This document shows positions 6,202 to 6,325 of a stretch of 6,325 bases of DNA, one piece after another. The stretch is from Oscillospiraceae bacterium. Lineage in GTDB: Bacteria > Bacillota > Clostridia > Oscillospirales > Ruminococcaceae. Below the pieces are notes generated by a model. That model saw only the letters and a program-made list of their open reading frames with translations, searched no databases and was not told where the DNA came from. Within the stretch, counting starts at the first letter, position 1; every line of letters starts with the position of its first letter. Position numbers and translations under genes: made by a program. The stretch lies in the NCBI GenBank assembly GCA_016303195.1, contig JAEDMD010000120.1:1-6325 (forward strand), in the 5' to 3' direction.

Positions 6202-6230
6202 ATTTTACCACACTGTGAGAAATTTTGCAA
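6202..6230 (-). promoter_or_regulatory. Sigma-A promoter of the parE-like gene
   Basis: The minus strand carries -35 TTGCAA (6230-6225, four of six consensus bases), a 17-base spacer ending TGTGG, and -10 TAAAAT (6207-6202, five of six) with the TRTG extended element. Predicted transcription start is near 6195, giving a leader of about 35 bases. It lies between the terminator of the upstream gene and the parE-like start, as expected for the head of an operon. Confidence 0.75.
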
Positions 6231-6271
6231 GTGTTATTTGCTGAATTACCACGGCAACAGCATTTGCTTTT

Positions 6272-6302
6272 AAAAAAAATAATAAAAACCGCCGAAGGCG
6301 GC
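6272..6302 (-). terminator. Intrinsic terminator of the gene beyond the right edge
   Basis: On the minus strand CCGCC and GGCGG form a 5-bp stem (extendable by a G-T pair) around a TTC loop at 6301-6289, followed by TTTTTATTATTTTTTTT. This is a classical intrinsic terminator. It should close a minus-strand transcript coming from the right of the window and separates it from the parE promoter about 40 bases downstream. Confidence 0.85.
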
Positions 6303-6325
6303 ATTTCTGGGGTCAAGGGGGATGT

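Noticed and set aside
3656..6230. Shared GTGTGGTA in both promoters as a common regulator site
   Set aside because: The shared bases match the general TRTG extended -10 element plus the start of the -10 hexamer, so no special regulator is needed.
6044..6244. Small plus-strand open frames across the parE gene and its promoter
   Set aside because: They are antisense shadows with low-complexity hydrophobic translations and no recognisable start signals.

Overview
The window is a chromosomal segment whose four genes all lie on the minus strand. It most likely comes from an anaerobic Clostridia member, with Ruminococcus or a related Oscillospiraceae genus the best guess. That guess rests on memory of protein families (the particular ParE/ParC type and a clostridial membrane-protein family), on the strong AGGAGG ribosome binding sites, and on TRTG-type extended -10 promoters typical of Gram-positives. 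No RNA genes, insertion sequences, CRISPR arrays or prophage genes were seen.

Reading in the direction of transcription (right to left): the right edge holds a GC-rich hairpin with a T-run (6272-6302, minus strand) that ends transcription of a gene outside the window. A sigma-A promoter (6202-6230) and ribosome binding site then lead into a 659-residue type IIA topoisomerase ATPase/TOPRIM subunit (parE-like, 4181-6160). Its stop codon overlaps by one base the start of a 152-residue GNAT acetyltransferase gene (3723-4181). A second, near-consensus promoter (3656-3684) drives a 385-residue membrane protein with six predicted transmembrane segments and a soluble C-terminal domain of unknown function, resembling the DUF6688 family (2462-3619). 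An intergenic stretch of about 100 bases with a strong 8-bp hairpin precedes the 747-residue breakage-reunion subunit (parC-like, 113-2356). Beyond parC, the left edge holds three hairpins in a row (10-32, 42-73, 84-114), two with T-runs on the plus strand; they look like plus-strand terminators or part of a dispersed repeat.

The ParE-like and ParC-like proteins should assemble into one A2B2 topoisomerase. The GyrA-box (QRRGGKG) is absent, so a topoisomerase IV-like decatenating or relaxing enzyme is more likely than a gyrase. Both subunits depart from textbook motifs in ways I recall as shared across a clostridial subfamily, so the pair is divergent rather than undescribed. The less ordinary points are the separation of the two subunit genes by an acetyltransferase gene and an independently promoted membrane-protein gene, and a 10-bp inverted repeat linking that second promoter to the start codon. 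In read-through RNA this repeat could fold over the start codon, whereas RNA from the gene's own promoter would lack most of one arm.
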